From contig JAFGLP010000188.1 of assembly GCA_016927965.1 (NCBI GenBank), forward strand, positions 1 to 24,603: a stretch of 24,603 bases of DNA. Reading direction: 5' to 3'. This stretch comes from Dehalococcoidia bacterium (GTDB lineage: Bacteria; Chloroflexota; Dehalococcoidia; GIF9; UBA5629). The position numbers were made by a program, and so were the translations under genes. The notes beneath the pieces are model-generated. The model was given only the letters and a program-made list of their open reading frames with translations. It ran no database searches and was not told the origin of the DNA. Below, one piece after another: positions 22,713-24,603 of this stretch (positions within the stretch are counted from its first letter, which is position 1; each line of letters starts with the position of its first letter).

Positions 22713-23591
22713 GTGAACAAAAACAGGGAGGAAATCGAGGCCGGCAAAGGCATATCCTATGAAAACATTATTTACGCAGCCAAAGCGACCATTATTTCCT
22801 GGGATACAATAGCGAAGAGGTGGATGGAGTTTAAAAACGGAACGATAGGCAACGATAAGTTCCCGGGTTATGTAATTAAATATCAAGATGATAAAGGGGA
22901 ATGGCAAAAGCTGCCGGACGGCTATGTGTCTCCGACCAGTACCATACGTATAATGCCCGGTGTTTTCTACCAGGTTAGCACTCCATCGAACATTGAGATC
23001 AGCCGGGATGGCAAATGGCTTGACCTCGATAATGAAGGCAATATCGAATTGCAGCCCGGCAATAACAAGCTGGGATTGTATATAAAGGAACTGGCTAACA
23101 ACCGGAGAAAATACATCGATTTCAAGTATCTTACTGTAGTTTGCGAGGAGGAAGAGAAGGAAGATACGGAATGCAAGTGTGCCTGGGATGTCGATTACTC
23201 AAAGCTAACCAGGGTGGAGAGAAACATCGGCATGCATTATGTTGATGAACAGCAACGTGCGCAGGGCCTGTATATGAGCTGGTACGGTGGGGATAAATCC
23301 AAGCCTCTTGAGATGGGCTGCTACAAGGACGACAAGAAGGAAGGGATGTGGACCACATGGTGGGAAAACGGGGTGAAATCAAAGGAAGAAACTTGGAAAG
23401 CTGGCAAAATGGATGGGCCTTTTGCTTCATGGGACGAGGACGGCAGTGGAAATGAGCAGGGACAGTATACTGATAACAAAAGATCGGGTATCTGGACAGT
23501 ATTCAACTACTTGAAAGGTTATGATTCCAAATGGGACTACGATACGGATACGCGGGTCGAGGGTCCGGAAAACGGTTTGTGGAAACATTGA
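22713..23591 (+). CDS. MORN-like/YwqK-type repeat protein
   Basis: This 292-residue protein has no signal peptide or membrane segment. The N-terminal half is unrecognised and ends in an acidic stretch followed by CKC (about 146-156). The C-terminal third carries variant MORN repeats: KKEGMWTTWWENGVKSKEETWKAG, KMDGPFASWDEDGSGNEQGQYTDN and KRSGIWTVFNYLKG (given in parts), the G-x-W/F pattern of YwqK-like antitoxin or scaffold proteins. GTG 22713 is the only useful early start, since TAA closes the frame at 22702-22704 and the first internal ATG is at residue 38. No good ribosome site is visible. A cytosolic, protein-binding role is inference. Confidence 0.7.
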   Translation: MNKNREEIEAGKGISYENIIYAAKATIISWDTIAKRWMEFKNGTIGNDKFPGYVIKYQDDKGEWQKLPDGYVSPTSTIRIMPGVFYQVSTPSNIEISRDGKWLDLDNEGNIELQPGNNKLGLYIKELANNRRKYIDFKYLTVVCEEEEKEDTECKCAWDVDYSKLTRVERNIGMHYVDEQQRAQGLYMSWYGGDKSKPLEMGCYKDDKKEGMWTTWWENGVKSKEETWKAGKMDGPFASWDEDGSGNEQGQYTDNKRSGIWTVFNYLKGYDSKWDYDTDTRVEGPENGLWKH

Positions 23592-23668
23592 GGCCGTGAA
23601 TCTGACATCTGCATGCAGACGGCATGCTGTTATATAATAAGCCAGAGTATTGAATACAGGAGGTATGT

Positions 23669-24226
23669 ATGCTGGAAGCGCTGGCAAAGAACTGGTGGCT
23701 GATGGTCCTCAGGGGCCTCCTTGCACTTTTACTTGGCATAGCAATACTGATTTTCCCGAAAATAGCTGCGGCCTCTCTGGTAATCTTTATCGGAATCTAC
23801 GCTCTGGTAGATGGTGTTTTCGCCCTGGTGATGGCTATCGTCAACAGGCCACGCCATCGGGACAGGTGGTGGCTGCTCTTTGAAGGTATTATTGGCATAC
23901 TGGCTGGAATCCTTATACTGGCATCGCCGCTGATGGCGGAAATCCTGCTGATCTTTTTCGTTGCTTTCTGGGCTATTTTTACAGGTATCTTTGAAATTAT
24001 ATTCGCCATAGCGCAATGGAAGACATTTCCCGATAAGTGGCTGGTGCTGCTGGGGGGTATCTTCTCGCTCATGCTGGGAGTGCTGATATTGAGCAACCTG
24101 GCTTTCGGACTGGTGCTGATCATAACCATGATAGCCGTTTACTTGGTGCTCTTCGGGGTGCTGCTTATATCACTGGGTATTTCGCTGAGGAGTACGGGCA
24201 AAGCACTGCCCGGGGGCGCTGTTTAG
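23669..24226 (+). CDS. HdeD family (DUF308) membrane protein
   Basis: This 185-residue protein has six membrane segments in three paired repeats, each beginning with a tryptophan-rich end (NWWLMVLRGLLALLLGI; RWWLLFEGIIGILAGI; KWLVLLGGIFSLMLGV). This is the HdeD/DUF308 pattern, named after the E. coli acid-resistance membrane protein. The molecular activity is not known. Ribosome site AGGAGG is strong. A TATATAAT sequence (23631-23638) with an upstream TGT, and a 12-base palindrome TCTGCATGCAGA (23608-23619), suggest an own promoter and possible operator. The last 57 bases overlap the convergent helix-hairpin-helix gene. Confidence 0.88.
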   Translation: MLEALAKNWWLMVLRGLLALLLGIAILIFPKIAAASLVIFIGIYALVDGVFALVMAIVNRPRHRDRWWLLFEGIIGILAGILILASPLMAEILLIFFVAFWAIFTGIFEIIFAIAQWKTFPDKWLVLLGGIFSLMLGVLILSNLAFGLVLIITMIAVYLVLFGVLLISLGISLRSTGKALPGGAV

Positions 24227-24481
24227 CTTTTTGTCCTTCCAGTTCCACCATTTCAGCAATGCGGGGTCCCTACCCCCGCCGGCAAAATATACGGCAGTGC
24301 GGAAAACGTAGAGCAGGCAACGGTCCTGCCTGGCTCCGGCGCAGCGATTGGAAAGGGCGTAAAGCTCTTCCGGGTTTTTACCTTTCAGGTCGCTTACGCA
24401 GCGGATGCCTATCTTGCGCAGATCCTGTGAAATGGTTTTTCCCACGCCGGGTATGTAGGTTAACTGTTCTGCATCTTCCAT
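24170..24481 (-). CDS. Helix-hairpin-helix protein, Cdd1 (pathogenicity locus)-like
   Basis: This 104-residue protein has a helix-hairpin-helix motif (YIPGVGKTISQDLRKIGIRCVSDLKG, in two parts near 9-34) followed by the Cdd1-family core (ARQDRCLLYVFRTAVYFAGGGRDPALLKWWNWKD). The fold suggests nucleic-acid binding; the role is uncharacterised. The ATG at 24481 is preceded by TAGAGGC. A longer frame would run into the tRNA. The family core ends at about residue 84, and the last 20 residues are encoded opposite the end of the HdeD gene, a probable run-on after loss of a nearer stop. It lies 24 bases downstream of tRNA-Ser. Confidence 0.82.
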   Translation of the reverse strand: MEDAEQLTYIPGVGKTISQDLRKIGIRCVSDLKGKNPEELYALSNRCAGARQDRCLLYVFRTAVYFAGGGRDPALLKWWNWKDKKLNSAPGQCFARTPQRNTQ

Positions 24482-24505
24482 AATGCCTCTACCACGAGAA
24501 AAAAA

Positions 24506-24594
24506 TGGCGGAGGGGGCGGGATTCGAACCCGCGTTAGCACGGAGCTAAAACGGTTTTCAAGACCGTCACCATCGGCCGCTCGGTCACCCCTCC
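24506..24594 (-). tRNA. tRNA-Ser (anticodon UGA)
   Basis: The acceptor stem is GGAGGGG (24594-24588) with CCCCTCC (24516-24510), then discriminator G and an encoded CCA (24508-24506). The anticodon loop reads CTTGAAA with anticodon TGA. A T-arm with GGTTCGAAT and a long variable arm (GCTCCGTGCTAAC region) are typical of serine tRNAs. A run of seven T on the minus strand (24505-24499) follows the CCA directly and may act as a terminator. Confidence 0.95.
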
Positions 24595-24603
24595 GCGGTG
24601 TCT

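Noticed and set aside
1..24603. CRISPR array, insertion sequence or prophage
   Set aside because: No regularly spaced repeats, transposase or integrase motifs, or phage structural genes were seen on either strand.

Overview
The window reads as chromosomal DNA of an anaerobic bacterium, most likely of the Chloroflexota/Dehalococcoidia kind. This placement is inferred from gene content only: a two-subunit pyruvate carboxylase, flavin-dependent ThyX, an NDP-forming acyl-CoA synthetase subunit, two-CW cysteine proteins, Yip1 and HdeD-type membrane proteins, and lipoproteins with serine-rich linkers. No phylogenetic marker was tested. Genes are densely packed on both strands. There is no gene-free stretch over 300 bases, and I see no insertion sequence, phage gene or CRISPR array. 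One tRNA-Ser lies at the right edge.

Layout. Bases 1-1060 hold two paralogous small cysteine-rich (two-CW-like) proteins. Each has the same composite upstream element (a TTGCGC/GCGCAA palindrome plus two conserved blocks at identical spacing) and each is followed by a strong terminator. Bases 1082-6314 are a minus-strand cluster: STAS-plus-SRPBCC-like fusion, phytoene-dehydrogenase-type FAD oxidoreductase, YihY/BrkB membrane protein, polymer-forming membrane protein and an RNase-H-fold nuclease. The first three overlap and are probably translationally coupled. A small helical protein (6458-6745) is divergent to this cluster. Bases 6770-9982 are the pyruvate carboxylase operon, biotin/carboxyltransferase subunit then biotin carboxylase subunit, with a TTGACG-17-TATCAT promoter. 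Facing it is a short plus-strand operon: a 12-codon leader ORF overlapping a DUF5684-like membrane protein, then a tyrosine-phosphatase-like protein.

Bases 11132-15221 hold ThyX, an unrecognised basic protein, a metallo-beta-lactamase-fold hydrolase, an ABM-family small monooxygenase and two Yip1-type membrane proteins with matching extended -10 promoters. Bases 15399-16847 encode a stand-alone alpha-type acyl-CoA synthetase (NDP-forming) subunit, with a third copy of the palindrome upstream.

Bases 16855-24226 are an envelope-oriented accessory region. It has an anchored small protein, then two tandem lipoproteins (17540-19786 and 19842-21968) that share one N-terminal module but have unrelated C-terminal parts: ZU5-like plus transglutaminase-like in one, Ser/Thr linkers and beta-rich domains with an 18-serine run in the other. 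A multi-pass membrane protein, a MORN-like repeat protein and an HdeD-family membrane protein follow. The right edge has a helix-hairpin-helix (Cdd1-like) protein and tRNA-Ser(UGA).

The two most interesting observations are the shared upstream palindrome, which may mark a small regulon linking the two-CW proteins and the acyl-CoA synthetase, and the tandem lipoprotein pair that looks like one exported module joined to interchangeable C-termini.
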